Origin: Bostrychus sinensis
Taxonomy: Eukaryota; Chordata; Actinopteri; Gobiiformes; Eleotridae
Direction of reading: 5' to 3'
DNA: 64,000 bases
Assembly (NCBI GenBank): GCA_020698575.1
Contig: CM036248.1
Location: forward strand, 12,491,729-12,555,728
Shown here: positions 11,353 through 22,831 of the stretch, piece by piece
Layout of the letters: each line of letters opens with the position of its first letter
Numbering within the stretch: position 1 is the first letter of the stretch
Program-made: the position numbers and the translations under genes
The notes under the pieces: model-generated
The model's input: the letters and a program-made list of their open reading frames with translations, nothing else
What the model was told of the DNA's origin: nothing
Databases searched by the model: none

Positions 11353-11543
11353 CCAGAGTAGTTTTAATGCTTGCCCCAAGCCTGGATAAATGGAGAGGGT
11401 TGTTTCTGACTAAAACATATGCCAAATTAATTATCAAATCACTGCATGCTGCTATCATCTGCTTTCTTGCATGCAGTGATTCCTGACACAGCCCTCTCCA
11501 TTTATCTAGACTTGGGGCAGGCAATTTGACTTGTGGCTGGATT
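11353..11543. repeat. Foldback: two R-family copies tail to tail
   Basis: The left arm carries TGCCCCAAGCCTGGATAAAT and GGAGAGGG. The right arm carries the same block inverted, ending CTTGGGGCAGGC. Inside, ATCACTGCATGC pairs with GCATGCAGTGAT across a short loop near 11453-11468. The whole stretch can fold into one imperfect hairpin of about 190 bases. The left half is an R-family copy on the plus strand and the right half a copy on the minus strand, both truncated at the junction. Confidence 0.85.
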
Positions 11544-11619
11544 CCCAAATGAATTAATGGGATTTGATTGGGACACGTAATGCCAAGGCAAATAGGAACG
11601 AAAAGGTTAATTCATTCTT

Positions 11620-11890
11620 TGGTGTAATATTATGCAAAATTGACTTTTTGAGCTTTCTACCATATCGTAATGTTGTTCCTCATCACAAACACACCTGGGG
11701 TTGTGTTTTTTCTCTCTAATTTTGATCGAAAAGCATAACACTCTGCTGCCCCCTGCTCTTTATGGCAGTAATAAGGTAATTATTGGAAATGCTTTCTTTT
11801 CATCACATGATGTTTTTAAAGGTTGTAAAATGTGCAATGCTGTTCTAGAGGTGACAGAGATTGGTTTTAAAAAGATAACCCTGTTAAAAC
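11620..11890 (+). mobile_element. TTAA-family MITE M, worn partial copy
   Basis: It starts near a TAATATTATGCAAAAT phrase and continues with TTTTTGAGCTTTCTACCAT and CATCACAAACACACCTGG. It ends in GAGGTGACAGAGATTGG and GGTTTTAAAAAGATA. These blocks match the better bounded copies at 16953, 22832, 35468 and 39013. The right terminus is missing. Confidence 0.6.
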
Positions 11891-12699
11891 TTGTATATTT
11901 GCAAAGGAAATAGTTCAGGCTTTACAATACTGAAAGGAATAGGGTCGTCCTGTTATTGCCATTTTCAGCAAATTGCATATTGCTCCATTAACATACAAAC
12001 ATATAGACCAGGTTAAATGACAAAGTTGACAGTTTCATATTTTTTGGCAGTGCAGTGCAGTTACTGTTATTTCATAGCTGTTTAATTTTTAAAATGCCTA
12101 ATTTGTTCTTCTAAAAGAGTAATTTATCACAAAAATTGGAATAGTTCTGAAACTTTAAATTATATTTGCACAAAACCAATTTATAATCTAAAGGAGCTTA
12201 ACACAAAAACCCATCAACTCCTGACTTAAAAACGCAATAGACAACTTTGGAAAACAAGAAAAAGTCTGAGAGAATAATGAAAATCGTTATTTTAAGCTGT
12301 CTCTTTCAATGCAAACAAGTTCTCTACATTATACACCATTTTAGTGTTTGTAAACAGAACGGCTGGGTTTCAAAGACTAATGCCATGAAGTAACCAGATC
12401 ATACACTGTAAAAAAGATCAGTACATTTTTAATGGGGGGAATTAATATTAGCCACAAAATATCAACAATTATGAATAATCAAGGTGGTTTTGGCAACTAA
12501 CAACCAAACAGCTACACGTGTGTAATGTCAGAGCTAGTTAGAGAGTTAGCCAGTGTGTTGATATTTAGCCATTTTATTTAAAGATGCATTTTAGCAAAGA
12601 AATTTTGAATATAATCTAAAGGCCATGTAATACATGGAATCTGGGTGCATTCAAAGTAATTTATATTCACAAAAAACGTTCATCTTTTCCTCTTACTTT
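11891..12699. other. No gene seen
   Basis: AT-rich with no recognised family. Frames are short. Confidence 0.4.
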
Positions 12700-13015
12700 C
12701 TCCATCCAGCTGTACAACAACTCACCATTCAGATAACAGATAACCTTGTATCATTCATTCATTATTTATTTTTCCTGTTAAAACTCAGCCATATGCACTG
12801 CACTCTCCTTGCCCAACCAGTTTGTATAGTATATTTACTTATATTCTTATTTTCTGTTAATTTGTATAAAGTATATGCAAATGCTGTATATTTTCTGGAT
12901 TTTCTTTTTTACCTATTAGTAGTGTTGTTTTTTTTTTTTTTTTTTTTGTTTTATTGAGCTACTGTGACCAAGTAATTTTCCTTTGTGGATCAGTAAGGTC
13001 TGTCCAAGTCTAAGT
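12700..13015 (+). mobile_element. LINE 3' end fragment
   Basis: An AT-rich, non-coding stretch resembling a LINE 3' untranslated region ends in a T run (12930-12947), GAGCTACTGTGACCAAGTAA, and CAGTAAGGTCTGTCCAAGTCT. This recalls the fish LINE ending 'gggatcaataaagt-tatcta'. The 107-residue frame at 12634 runs through it and is hydrophobic only because the DNA is T-rich. The clade is not assigned. Confidence 0.5.
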
Positions 13016-13751
13016 CATTATTGTGTTTAGTTTGCTCTCTTGTAAAATTAAATGGGAAAGAATGCTACACGTCTCCAACTTATCTAAAAACATCAGTAGT
13101 GAAAGAGTCCATAGATAAGACGCATTAACATAGGGGCCCCTAATGCACGCTATGTCCCCTCATTGTAAACACCATAGTGAGTCTCTGTCTGATTCCCCTT
13201 CCATAGCACAGCAGTGCCCCGATCTGATGTCTGACCTTGTGACTTGCTGCAGGATCTCGGTCATTGCCACCTGCCACAGAGTAGACTGCAGGTGTTTGTG
13301 TTTGCCGTGTGTATCGGTGCATGTCATATACTCCTGCCTATGTGCCAGCATGCATGCATAAGTGTATGGACACGAGCGTCTAGGAGCCATAGCATCCGGC
13401 ATCTGATATCAAGTGAGTTATTAGCCCTGGAAAAAATTTGCATGAGCAGGAAGAGAGGGCGTGACAAGGCATTTGAGTCTCAGGAGGTGAACCGCCACAA
13501 TAGCCATTACGGTGATTAGTACGCACATTCATCTTTTACTAGCCTCATGATTCTTGGGCCACTCTGCCTCGGCTTTATATGCTGCATCCTTCTCTCTCTC
13601 TCTCCCACAACTATCTTAGCGAGGTGGACCATTCTCGCACACATTGCATACACCATATTTTCTGACTAAAACAGCACAGAAAGCCTGACAACTAACAACA
13701 TGAAGAGATTCCTGGCAGGCTAAAAGGAGGGTAGTATCAAAGCTACAGGAA
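13016..13751. other. Single-copy block, no gene seen
   Basis: Balanced base composition and no repeats. Overlapping frames of 60-90 residues on both strands (13140-13520) have no recognisable features. It could hold regulatory DNA, but I have no direct evidence. Confidence 0.45.
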
Positions 13752-13790
13752 TGCACCACCAGCAGCAGAAGCAGCAGCAGCAGCAGTAGC
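13752..13790. repeat. CAG microsatellite
   Basis: CAG units with one AAG interruption, about 12 units long. It gives an alanine run in a spurious minus-strand frame. Confidence 0.93.
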
Positions 13791-15360
13791 TGAGTTTTTT
13801 TTCAGAGGGAGAGAGAAACGGTGAGCGCGGTGCTGTAGACCTGAGCCGGTGGTAATTAGAATGGGCTCTGAGGAGAGACAGGCAAGCGCAATGAATGCAA
13901 ATGAATTCACAGGCTTGACACTGGGCTCCACAACCTCACTTTTCATATAGCACGCCTTACAGACATGAAGATGCTCGCGCAAACAGAGGAGCCTGGGCTG
14001 CACAGTAAACACAGAGTGACACGACAGAGGAGCCGCAACCGAGCCAACATGTCCTCCACGTATGCAAACACGAACAGTAGCGCCAGGGTGTGCAAATACA
14101 AACTGCGGGCCTGGGACAATTATGAACTCACAGCACATAGCAAAGCACACACACACATAAACACAAACACACGCATGGCACTAATCCCTGTAAATGCCAC
14201 AGTGTTGCTTGTGAAAAAAGAAAGGGACGAAAATGCTTGTTCCAGGCGTGCATCCACAGAGCGTCCCACAGCGGAATAAACAAACCCTCCTTAATTGGTG
14301 TCGATTTGGAGTGGAGTGATGATTCATCATGCAGAACTCCCCAGTAGAGTATTGGAAACACAATCATTTCTAATCCATATGACCTTGACAGAGGGCCAGA
14401 GTCAGAGTCCAACTCCCTCCGCACGCCCCGTCCGACAGACAAAGTCAAGCCATTGTAACTGACTTTACAACTCCACGTTGATAATGTGATCCACCAAAGT
14501 CAGATCACTCCGCTGATTACTCCATCTCGGCCAGCGGCAAATCTTTATGAAGCACTCAATTCTCCCCAGCAGTCATAAATCAGGGTACTATAAGCTTTCC
14601 GTCTCGCTGATGGCACACCAGAGACACTAGCTCCATACTACGCTGCTCTAGTTAATAATTCCTATTCCCATTACATCTTCTCTTGACTTAAAGAAGTCCA
14701 CCACTACCTCAGCTCACCTCCACGTCCCCAGTGATTTGCAGTTGGGGAACTTTGATCAGTTTCTGTGTGGCTCATCTTAAGCAGAAGCGGGTCGCCTGTG
14801 AAAAGGTCCTGCTCTTTGCAAGCTAGTGCTGTAAATGAGTCTAATTAACACATTTCGCCTTATATCTTAACCAGGCGTCCAGGGGCAACTCAAGTCTTAT
14901 TATACACTACATTATGCATGTAATGTCCCCACTGAGATTCCTATATGGAAAACATCTATTGCGGGGAGTATGCATGCGGCGTGCACGGGACGATAGCTGT
15001 AGTAAAACAGGAGGAAAAGCAGAATATATGAAGAGCTGCTTAGTATTCAGTTTGGCTCGTGTAAAAGATGGTGGAGCGAGATAGAGACGTATAAAGAGTG
15101 CGTTAAAGTGAGCGACTGTCTTCGGCAACACCTGCAGACTCCACTGGCGGCCATCTTGCGGTCAATGAGGTGAGTTGGAGCCACCGCCCCGGGTCAAGCA
15201 TTAACACAGAGCAATGACAAGGCACCACTTGGCCCCTATTGCAACAACACCTTGCCGTTCCACTTCACCGACTGCACCTATCACACCAATCACGGGCGTC
15301 GCACACACGCAAACACTTCCAGTCTGTCTCTGTGTGTCTCTCCTCTGTTCTTTCTTTAAA
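13791..15360. other. Single-copy block, no gene seen
   Basis: The longest repeat-poor, GC-balanced block in the left third of the window. Frames of up to about 137 residues on the minus strand (13743-14156) depend on the CAG run and lack domains. TAAT/ATTA motifs near 14650 are compatible with homeodomain binding but are common by chance. Confidence 0.45.
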
Positions 15361-15383
15361 GTCACACACACACACACACACCA
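15361..15383. repeat. CA microsatellite
   Basis: A short perfect CA run. A second short CA tract lies at 15528-15541. Confidence 0.93.
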
Positions 15384-15669
15384 GAGGAGAGCCTTAACAA
15401 ATGTGGGAACAGATGCCCCACATCACACGGCGGTTGCCCTCTGCTCCCTGTAAGCCTCCAGAGACACGGAGAAATACAGTTAACGAAGATAAGAGACTGT
15501 ACCCTCTACTGTCCCGACCCAGTCCAACACACACACACACACTTCACAATCATTTATTAACATCTCTATCTGTAGTAAAGCTGTAGAGATCAAATCAGAA
15601 TATACAGGGTTTAAGAGCTGATACTGGCTACTTACATAATTTACCATGCTTTTATTGAGGGATAGTTGA

Positions 15670-16427
15670 TAGTAGCAGTAGTAATAGTAGTAGTAGTAGC
15701 AGCAATAGTAATAGTGGTAAATGTGGTGACAAAAGAACTAGTAGCAATAGTGGTAGTAGTGGTAGTAGTGGTGAAGTGGTACTTTCTACTCAAGAAATCT
15801 TAATACTACGCCCTTTTGAATATTTTTTGTTGTGAGTACTTTTACTTCTACCTGGCAATAATACTTTGAAGCAGTGGAGGAAGAAGTATTCAATTCCTTT
15901 ACAGATAAAGTACAGATAGAGGGGCATACATGTGCTCTAGTATCACAATAACATTTCTATTTAAGGATTAAGGACTCACTTTTAAATGTACTTGTGACTA
16001 AAAAAGTATTGCGAACAGACTCATGAATGTGTTAAATGTGAGCGATTTGGCTGAAAAATGGTGTTGATTACAGATGAAATGAACAAACTGGTGCAGTAGA
16101 AGAGACTGAATCTCTTGTCTGTATTATTTGGATGTATTACTTTACTGCATCTTTTATATTCTGGTATTGTGTGTCTACAATGAGGACACGACAAAAACAC
16201 ATTATTTTCAACCAAAACTCAAAATACCTTGCACTTTAAAACCAGTTGAAAAGTAGTGGAGTAAAAAATACAGCTATTTGCTCTAAAATGTAGTGTGCAG
16301 TACAGATACATGAAAACTCTACTTAAGTAAAGTAACTAAGTGCTTTTACTTCATTATATTCCACCACTGCTTTGAAGTAGCAGTATCTTTACCTGAGTAC
16401 AGATCCAGATGACTTCTTCCAACTCTG
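15670..16427. mobile_element. AGT array plus repeat edge, split by a hAT insertion
   Basis: TAG units occupy 15670-15776. The right edge, read on the minus strand from 16427, begins CAGAGTTGGAAGAAGTCATC and continues CTGTACTCAGGTAAAG, the edge type seen next to the other ACT arrays. The element is interrupted by the insertion at 15872-16369. Rejoining the flanks across one copy of CTTTGAAG restores a continuous edge. Confidence 0.7.
15872..16369 (-). mobile_element. hAT MITE H1 with perfect 8-bp target duplication
   Basis: The termini are CAGTGGAGGAAGAAG and, inverted, CAGTGGTGGAATATAATG. The flanks CTTTGAAG (15864-15871) and CTTTGAAG (16370-16377) are an exact 8-bp duplication, the hAT hallmark. 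Read on the minus strand, its first 250 bases align with the element at 45574-46119, including ACATTTTAGAGCAA, TCCTCATTGTAGACAC and AAAGATGCAGTAAAGTAAT. It has no transposase frame. Confidence 0.88.
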
Positions 16428-16952
16428 ACCATTGCACAGATTTGAAAAACAAGGATTTAGTGACTTTCTTGGACTTTCACAGCTGATGTAGAACACAACA
16501 GCACCCAGGAGGACACACATCACAACTCCTTTGCCAAATGTGTAAATATATGCATAAGTTAACAGTGTTTCCCTGGGTTACAGACTGCAGGGTGTTGTGT
16601 GGCTAATTGCTTGTTTTGCTGAGCTACTTTTCTAACAGTTAGGCCGACTGCTGAGTCACTCTGAGGTGAACACAGCCAGTTGCAGCATGATTTCTGGCCA
16701 AAATAGTCAAAATCTCTTAAGCTGTCAAAGGCAACCTGCACATGCAAGCTTTTAGGTCTTTGCAATATTTTCTTAATAGCAATTTTTTTCCTTATGGACA
16801 TTTTTGTTGCTTAAATTTAAAAGATGTACAGTAATAGCATATTTAGCACATTTATCTATTATTGGTGGAAAAATTTGAACAATTTTAATATGCTGACACA
16901 ATCCATTAAGGATCACTACCATTGGCTGTTGAATTAATGGCTACCAGAGCAT
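16428..16952. other. No gene seen
   Basis: Single-copy-looking sequence. The 80-residue minus-strand frame at 16559-16801 is not recognised. Confidence 0.42.
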
Positions 16953-17507
16953 TTAAAGGAGTGATATTATGCTTTTATTCATAATTTTAAACCAAACTTG
17001 GTCGCCTCTGGAACAGCAGTATATTTTACAACCTTTAAAATATTATGTGACTAAAGGAGAAGGTTTTTAAATACAGTACTGGTGCCAGAAACAGGTGAAA
17101 AGACCAGCAGAGTGCAGACTGTTGCTATCTTTTGAACTGAAACTGAAGGGGGAAAAAAAGCATTTTATTTCCATAAACTTTTTGTATGATGCCATTTTAC
17201 TACAAAATGAAACATATATGAATGGAATAAGTGGAAACAGAACTATATACAGTTTTTTAGATAAATGAATGAGAGCAGACTAAATGTGGAGGGCTTGCTG
17301 ATTGGTCAGTGCTTCCTGGAGTGGGCGGGGGATTGTGAAACCAAGTATTTTGAGGCCTAAGAATGGCTGTGCCAAAGAATAGAGGATTACTTAATCAAGC
17401 TTGAATGAAGCAAAACACAACCCTGGGTATATTTTTGATGAGATAACAACATTATAACATGATAGAAAGCTCAGAAAAGTCAATTTTGCATAATATAGTC
17501 CCTTTAA
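16953..17507 (-). mobile_element. TTAA-bounded MITE M, full-length copy
   Basis: Bounded by TTAA on both sides (16953-16956 and 17504-17507), with inverted ends AGGAGTGATATTATGC and AGGGACTATATTATGC. Minus-strand internal landmarks include CCTGGAGT, ATTCTTTGGCACAGCC, CCCGCCCACTCCAGGAAGCA and CTGACCAATCAGCAAGCCC. A TTAA target is the signature of piggyBac-type elements, although TTAA could also be part of the terminal repeat. At 555 bp it is the longest copy here, and it has no coding frame. Confidence 0.75.
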
Positions 17508-18087
17508 GGGAGATGTTAGCATTTTACTTTGGCCTCCCAGGTTATTTAAGATAAGATAGCAATTTATGAAAAAAGGATTAAAGTGTCCAATTACGCTATG
17601 GTCGATGTAAATTTTGCCCTTTCATCCTCAAGCCTTATTATGTAGAGCTAGTTTAAGGCTAAATGCTCTCTGCTGTGCGCATCCAAAGTGAATGTTGTTG
17701 TCAAATCTCAGATCCAGCTGTACAAATGGAATCTTATCTTTCTGCCATCAAGGTTTTTCTGATGCTTTTAGTTCCTTAATCCTTAAACCCCATCTCATGG
17801 GTCTGTAGTGTTTCAGTTCAGCGCCGGCTTTCTGTGCACTTTTGATACGCCAGAAAGTACAAGTGGTTTAAAAGTCCATGACATTTAGGGAATACTATAA
17901 ATAGAGTGCTGTGTATTGAGGAACAGTGGTCAGCCGCGGGGTCAGGCAGAAGATCACAGCGGATAAACTTCAGCAGGACACAGAGAGGCACGCACCGGCA
18001 AATAAACAAGGAGCTAGAGCTTAAGGGGGGCATGTTTTAAGACAGGAGATAAATGGAAGCTTTGTCTGATCATTACAAACCCTTCCA
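17508..18087. other. No gene seen
   Basis: Single-copy-looking. The segment 17820-18060 is GC-balanced; the 71-residue minus frame across it is not recognised. Confidence 0.42.
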
Positions 18088-18206
18088 GCAGAGGTGGAAG
18101 AAGTACTCAAGATATGTACTCAAACAAAAGAATTGTTACTTCCACATTCTATTACTCAAGATAAAGTAGAAGCAGTAAACAAAATTATCACTTGGGTAAT
18201 CACTTG

Positions 18207-18246
<40 letters not shown>
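18088..18246 (+). mobile_element. CAGAGGTGG repeat edge ending in a long A run
   Basis: It begins CAGAGGTGGAAGAAGTACTC and continues through ATGTACTCAAACAAAAG, the same edge that borders the ACT arrays, but here without an array. It ends in 36 consecutive A bases (18211-18246), possibly from a later retroposon insertion. Confidence 0.6.
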
Positions 18247-18247
<1 letters not shown>

Positions 18248-18295
18248 CAACCCTCTCCATTTATCCAGGCTTGTGATTCACTGTGGCTGAATTAA
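18247..18295 (-). mobile_element. R-family fragment
   Basis: The minus strand reads CAAGCCTGGATAAATGGAGA, then GGGTTGC directly against the A run. Only the 5' core remains. Confidence 0.6.
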
Positions 18296-18414
18296 AACAA
18301 AATTATCAAATGTAGTAGTAAAAAGAAGGTAATTTAGGTTAGCAAGATCTGTCCCAAAGCCTGTCATGACTCATGGACTATTGGATTACAAGACAACCTG
18401 CTTTGCCACTGATG

Positions 18415-18481
<67 letters not shown>

Positions 18482-18486
18482 AATAA
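18415..18486. repeat. AAAT tetranucleotide microsatellite
   Basis: About 17 perfect units. It is followed by a T run near 18495-18511. Confidence 0.97.
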
Positions 18487-18705
18487 TGACAGTTTTTTTT
18501 TTTTTTTTTTTCTTGTGAGAATTTAGAAAAATATTGTATTGACATTAGGTTCATTTCAAGTGCTTAAAATCAAAAGGACTTAGGTGACTTGGTGACAATA
18601 AATATGTGCTAAAAACTTGCACAATGGTTATTTGCCCATTAATACAATATATATATATATTTTTTTTTTACCTTTATTTTTTAACCTTTGTTTTTACCTT
18701 TATTT

Positions 18706-19033
18706 ATTATTAATAATAATAATTAGTCTTATAAAGCGCTTTTCTAGACACTCAAAGTTGCTTTAGAATTTGAATTATTCATTCACTCCTCAGTCACACT
18801 CTGTGGTGGTGAGCTACTTCTGTAGCCACAGCTGCCCTGGGGCAGACTGGAAGCATGGCTGCCATTTTGCACCTATGGCCTCTCCAACCACCACCAAACA
18901 CAGTCACTCTGACACATACATACAGGCATGGTGGGTGAAGTGTCTTGCCCAAAGACACAATGACAGTATGCTTGAACCGCCAACATTCAGGTTAGTGGGA
19001 AAGCATCTCTACCAACTGAGCTACTGCTGCCCC
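18706..19033 (-). mobile_element. tRNA-derived SINE, family 2, long form (minus strand)
   Basis: Read on the minus strand it runs GGGGCAGCAGTAGCTCAGTT, GGTAGAG, then a worn B box, CTTTGGGCAAGACACTTC, ACCCACCATGCCTGTATG, a central body with GAGGCCATAGGTGC and GTCTGCCCCAGGGCAG, and a tail AAAAGCGCTTTATAAGAC followed by ATT units. Shorter relatives lie at 45242, 33634, 48376 and 59345, and a split one at 50002. The 192-residue plus-strand frame over it is an accident of SINE sequence. Confidence 0.82.
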
Positions 19034-19114
19034 GAATTTATTTATTTAACCAATAATTCCCAACAGAGATTAAGAATTAATTTTGCAAGGGAGTCCTGGC
19101 CCCACTGGGGACCT

Positions 19115-19285
19115 ATTATACATATTTTTGTGGGGGAAACCAGAGCTCCTGAACGAAACCTATACAGACACAGGGAAAACATGCAAACTCCACACAAAAA
19201 AAGGCCCCACGCGGTCTGGGAACAAAACTCGAGAACTTTTTGCTGTAAGGCAGGAGTGCTAACCACTCTGCCAATGCAGTTTGGA
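19115..19285 (+). mobile_element. Dispersed repeat, AAACATGCAAACTCCACAC block
   Basis: The phrase GGGAAAACATGCAAACTCCA followed by CACAAAAAAAGGCCCCA belongs to a very common fish repeat. Its upstream half (GAGAGAACCCA) appears in the G-family copies at 30060 and 42430. It ends in AGTGCTAACCACTCTGCCA, resembling a tRNA-like head in reverse. The class is not assigned. Confidence 0.55.
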
Positions 19286-20166
19286 AAAAAAATCACATAC
19301 GACTTTTGGGTTCCGAATCTTCATGAATTTCCTAATATTATGGAATAGCGATGAGTCTTGTGGGCGGTCAAAAACTCCTAAATAACAATATTACCATGAT
19401 ATTATTGTGATATTTTCGAAAGAGAGCACATCCTTTAATACATAGGATGCCTCAAATATACCTCAAGTTCACCCAAAATGTCACTTAAGTCCTTTAAATT
19501 CTCGCCCCTTCCAGACAAACAGTCACGAGGGGCCTGAGGAGGAGATGGATCAATACTGACCCAAGTGACACTGCTCCATCACCGTTTACACTGCCACTCT
19601 TTGACACGCCACTTTCTAAAATTACATGATTATCTTTAACCGTATAAAAGTCTTGAGCTGACAGGAGCACCGTGCCCCTCTGACCGGCCTGTCCCAGGGC
19701 AACAATCTCATTTTGAAAAAAAAATACCTCAGGCGCCAGTAATACCTACCTCTGCAGACTTGTCAAGAATATGCAGACGTGTGACAGCATAGTAGTAGTG
19801 TATGCAAATGCAACATGAAGCCCTTGCATACGCATCTCAAAATTAGGAGACGGGTCAATACGCTGTGACGCAGAGAAAGCCAAGTGTGCACTCCAAACAT
19901 AGGCAGGTAAAAGGATGTTTAGATAGCCATTAGCTGACAACACTTTATCAGTATTCAGCAGCCACTCACAGGACACTCTTTTAGACACTTAGCGCTATTA
20001 GCATCCATTAGCATGCAGGTATAATCATGTGGAATGATGGGAGGCCCGTCATCAGCGGCTGCAACAGAGAAAATGGAAATCTGTAGAGTACACAGTGACA
20101 ATTGTGAACCACAAAATACAGGCATGTGTCCTAATTATGCAAATGTACTGTTCACAAGACTCACAC
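19286..20166. other. No gene seen
   Basis: Single-copy-looking. The 80-residue minus frame at 19746-19988 has no recognisable features. Confidence 0.42.
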
Positions 20167-21000
20167 AGAGAGAGGTGGAGGAAGTACTTCAAATCTGTAC
20201 ACAGGTAAAATACACTTATAAATAATTTTACTCACATAAAAAGTATAACCTGAGTAAATGTAAAAAAAAAAAGTGTGTGAAGTTTACTTAAGAAGAAAGT
20301 ACTTAACGCTGCTACCTTAACTACTACTAAAGCGGCTGCTACTACAAATATTACAAGACTACTACTAGAAATATTGCTACTCCTATTATTAGTACTACTA
20401 CAACTACAAATACTACTACTGCTGCAACCTCTATTGCTAATTGCCCCACTACTACTACTGTCACTACTACTATTACTATTACTACTACTGCTGCTGTTAC
20501 TATGGATGTACTACTACTAATATTGCTATTACTATATTACTGCCATGATGTAAAAGCACTACTGCAACTTCAAATACTATTACTGCTGATACTAGCATCG
20601 CTGCTATTTCAATTGCTGATCACACCACGACTACTACTACTGCTACGACTACTATAGTACTGACAGCAATTTCCACCATTACTATTACTGCTGCAGTTAC
20701 TATGAATAATACAATACTAATACTTCAAATATTGCTAATGCTAATACTAGTTCTACTGCTATAAATACAAATACTACTACTGCTTATACTAGTACTGCTG
20801 CCACTTGTATTGTTAATCGCACCACTACAACCACAAATACTACTACTATTACTATTACTGCTGCTGTTACTATGAATACTACTTCAAATATGAATAATAC
20901 TCTTAAAAGTTCTACTGCTAAACATTTAAATACTACTTCTACTTCTATAGCTACTCCCACCACACTACTACTACTACTACTATCACAAATACTACGAAAG
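20167..21000. repeat. ACT trinucleotide array with repeat edge (left part)
   Basis: The left edge GAGAGGTGGAGGAAGTACTT, then AATCTGTACACAGGTAAAA, is the same edge type as at 18088 and 27426. From about 20313, interrupted ACT units run to 21000 with GCT, ATT and ACA variants. The array resumes at 21628 after about 620 bp of different sequence. Confidence 0.85.
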
Positions 21001-21627
21001 TATAGTAGCAGAGTATATATTTTTAGAGAAAACAAAACAATTCTTTTAAAGTTTTTCCCGTGTGGTATTAAAAGTCTTCTTACCAGCTTTATTATTGTGT
21101 GGTTTGGTAATCTCACTGCAAAAGAAAAGAAAACTTGAAACAGAGTGGTTGGCTCTGCTCGCAGGACAACAGGCTGTGACCTCCCACTCCTGGAGGCCGT
21201 TTACAAATCTAGACTTTTAACAAGAGCTTAACAGATCATCAGTGATCCTCTGGCCACCCTGCTGCCAAGATGTTTGACCTGAAAACATATCTTTCTATTA
21301 AACGCACTACATCTCATCATGCTAGGAGTTTTTTTTTTCTTTTTTCCACAATCGTTGATGACTTTGAACAACGCACTTTGAAATACCTCAGACATGCACT
21401 TTATTGTTTTAGTTACCTCTTTTACTACTATTTATTTATACAGCATTTTTATTGTTTCTTAGCATTTCAGTGTTTTTTAGGATTTGTCCATGTGTTGTTT
21501 TTTAGGCTTGTGTTTTTATGTTTTGTCTATTTAAATGTTGACAGTGCACTTGGAGCTCCTTGCAACTCTTTTCCAATGTGTTTTTTTTTATTTTTATATG
21601 GCAAATGGCAAATAAACTGAACTGAAA
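21001..21627 (+). mobile_element. Probable retroelement 3' end inserted in the ACT array
   Basis: The segment 21160-21260 reads like a worn LINE ORF2 C terminus in DNA terms (CTCCTGGAGGCCGTTTACAA, then CAGATCATCAGTGATCCTCT). A T-rich, non-coding stretch follows and ends GCAAATAAACTGAACTGAAA, a typical short LINE tail. It separates two parts of one ACT array, which suggests an insertion. The clade and the exact 5' junction are unclear. Confidence 0.5.
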
Positions 21628-21778
21628 TTGTTACTAGAAATATTACAAATGCTACACCTACAAATACTACTACTGCAGCTACTTCTATTGCTAGCCCCAC
21701 CATTACTACACTACTCCTACTACTGCTACTATCAGTATTACCTCAACTGCTACTGCCACTACTACTATTACAATATTG
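21628..21778. repeat. ACT trinucleotide array (right part)
   Basis: Interrupted TAC/ACT units continue the array ending at 21000. An 18-base A run follows near 21806. Confidence 0.85.
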
Positions 21779-21829
21779 ACTGTTTAATGAAAATACTTTC
21801 ACCCAAAAAAAAAAAAAAAAAACACCTCT

Positions 21830-22671
21830 GCACACAGCTATCCACAATGACTGCATGAATAAACAGTCCCAAAGCCTGGCGACATAAAAACCAGCGAATA
21901 TGGATCACTCTGTATTTTTATCCAGTAAAAACGTGACACAGCCGCCCTCCACCTCACACTTTTCTCTTTCCCGCTCAGGCTTTGACTAAAAGGGCCAGTA
22001 ACCTCAGGCACAATAATGTAAAAAAGACACAACAACCAGAAAAGACTATCAGCGCCCTTTTCCTTTAAAAGGGTCACTTTCCCCAAAGCTATAAAATCTT
22101 AAAACGCCAACGATATTATTTCCAGTCTTAGGTACGAAGACAGCATCGGAGTATGAACAGTGTGAGTGCGCGAGAGAGAGGAACCTGGCCCTTAATGTAG
22201 TTTGTAATTGTAAGTGTTGGTCTTTAATAAAAGCCCAGAGTATTTGGTCAGGCTAATAGACCGGGCTCTCTAAATCCTGCCCGTCATGCATTATTCATCA
22301 GCCATTAGAGATCGGCTCATCGGGGAGGCTTTATGAGGGCCATCATCGGACTGGGACCTGGGCCGGTACTGCAGAGGTGCGTGGAGAGGAGGGGCACTGG
22401 GATTAGCTGAAGAGAATAGAGCCACTTGCACACATGCACCACACTTCTGACGTTATCATGACTTTTTTTTTTTTTTTTTTCACAGGGGCTGCATGAGTGA
22501 GCACGGTTCTCCTTTGTTTTTTGTTTTTTTTATATAGCGCCATCTTACAGAAGAGTGTGTCAACTATGAGTGTGTGAATGACATTGTGTGTAACTGGTGT
22601 ACACAATGCTTGGCTGTGTATTCGCTGCTGTCAAAACAAAACAATAATAATAATAAACATGTCCCTACTGT
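21830..22671. other. Single-copy block, no gene seen
   Basis: GC-balanced around 22130-22400, including the phrase GCATTATTCATCAGCCATTA near 22288. Nothing codes. A T run lies at 22463-22480. It is a reasonable place to look for conserved non-coding sequence. Confidence 0.42.
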
Positions 22672-22786
22672 GTTACCAGTTGGCATGGGTTATATTCTGG
22701 ATGCCCTTCCTCATACAATCCTCTCCATTCATTAGGGCTTGGGACAGGCACAAAGAGTACACTGGCATGTGACCATGTCTGGATTA
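22672..22786 (-). mobile_element. R-family repeat (minus strand)
   Basis: On the minus strand it shows the AAGCCCTAATGAATGGAGAG core, GGATTGTATGAGGAAGGGCA and TCCAGAATATAACCCATGCC, in the family order. It is truncated beyond that block. Confidence 0.65.
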
Positions 22787-22831
22787 CAACAACAAATGCA
22801 GCAGTAAGAATAAGTAAGACACAAAGTCTTG

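Noticed and set aside
12634..12957. 107-residue hydrophobic frame as a membrane protein
   Set aside because: The hydrophobicity comes from T-rich LINE 3' DNA and ends in a T homopolymer.
18770..19348. 192-residue plus-strand frame
   Set aside because: Most of it is the reverse of a tRNA-derived SINE plus another dispersed repeat; the frame is accidental.
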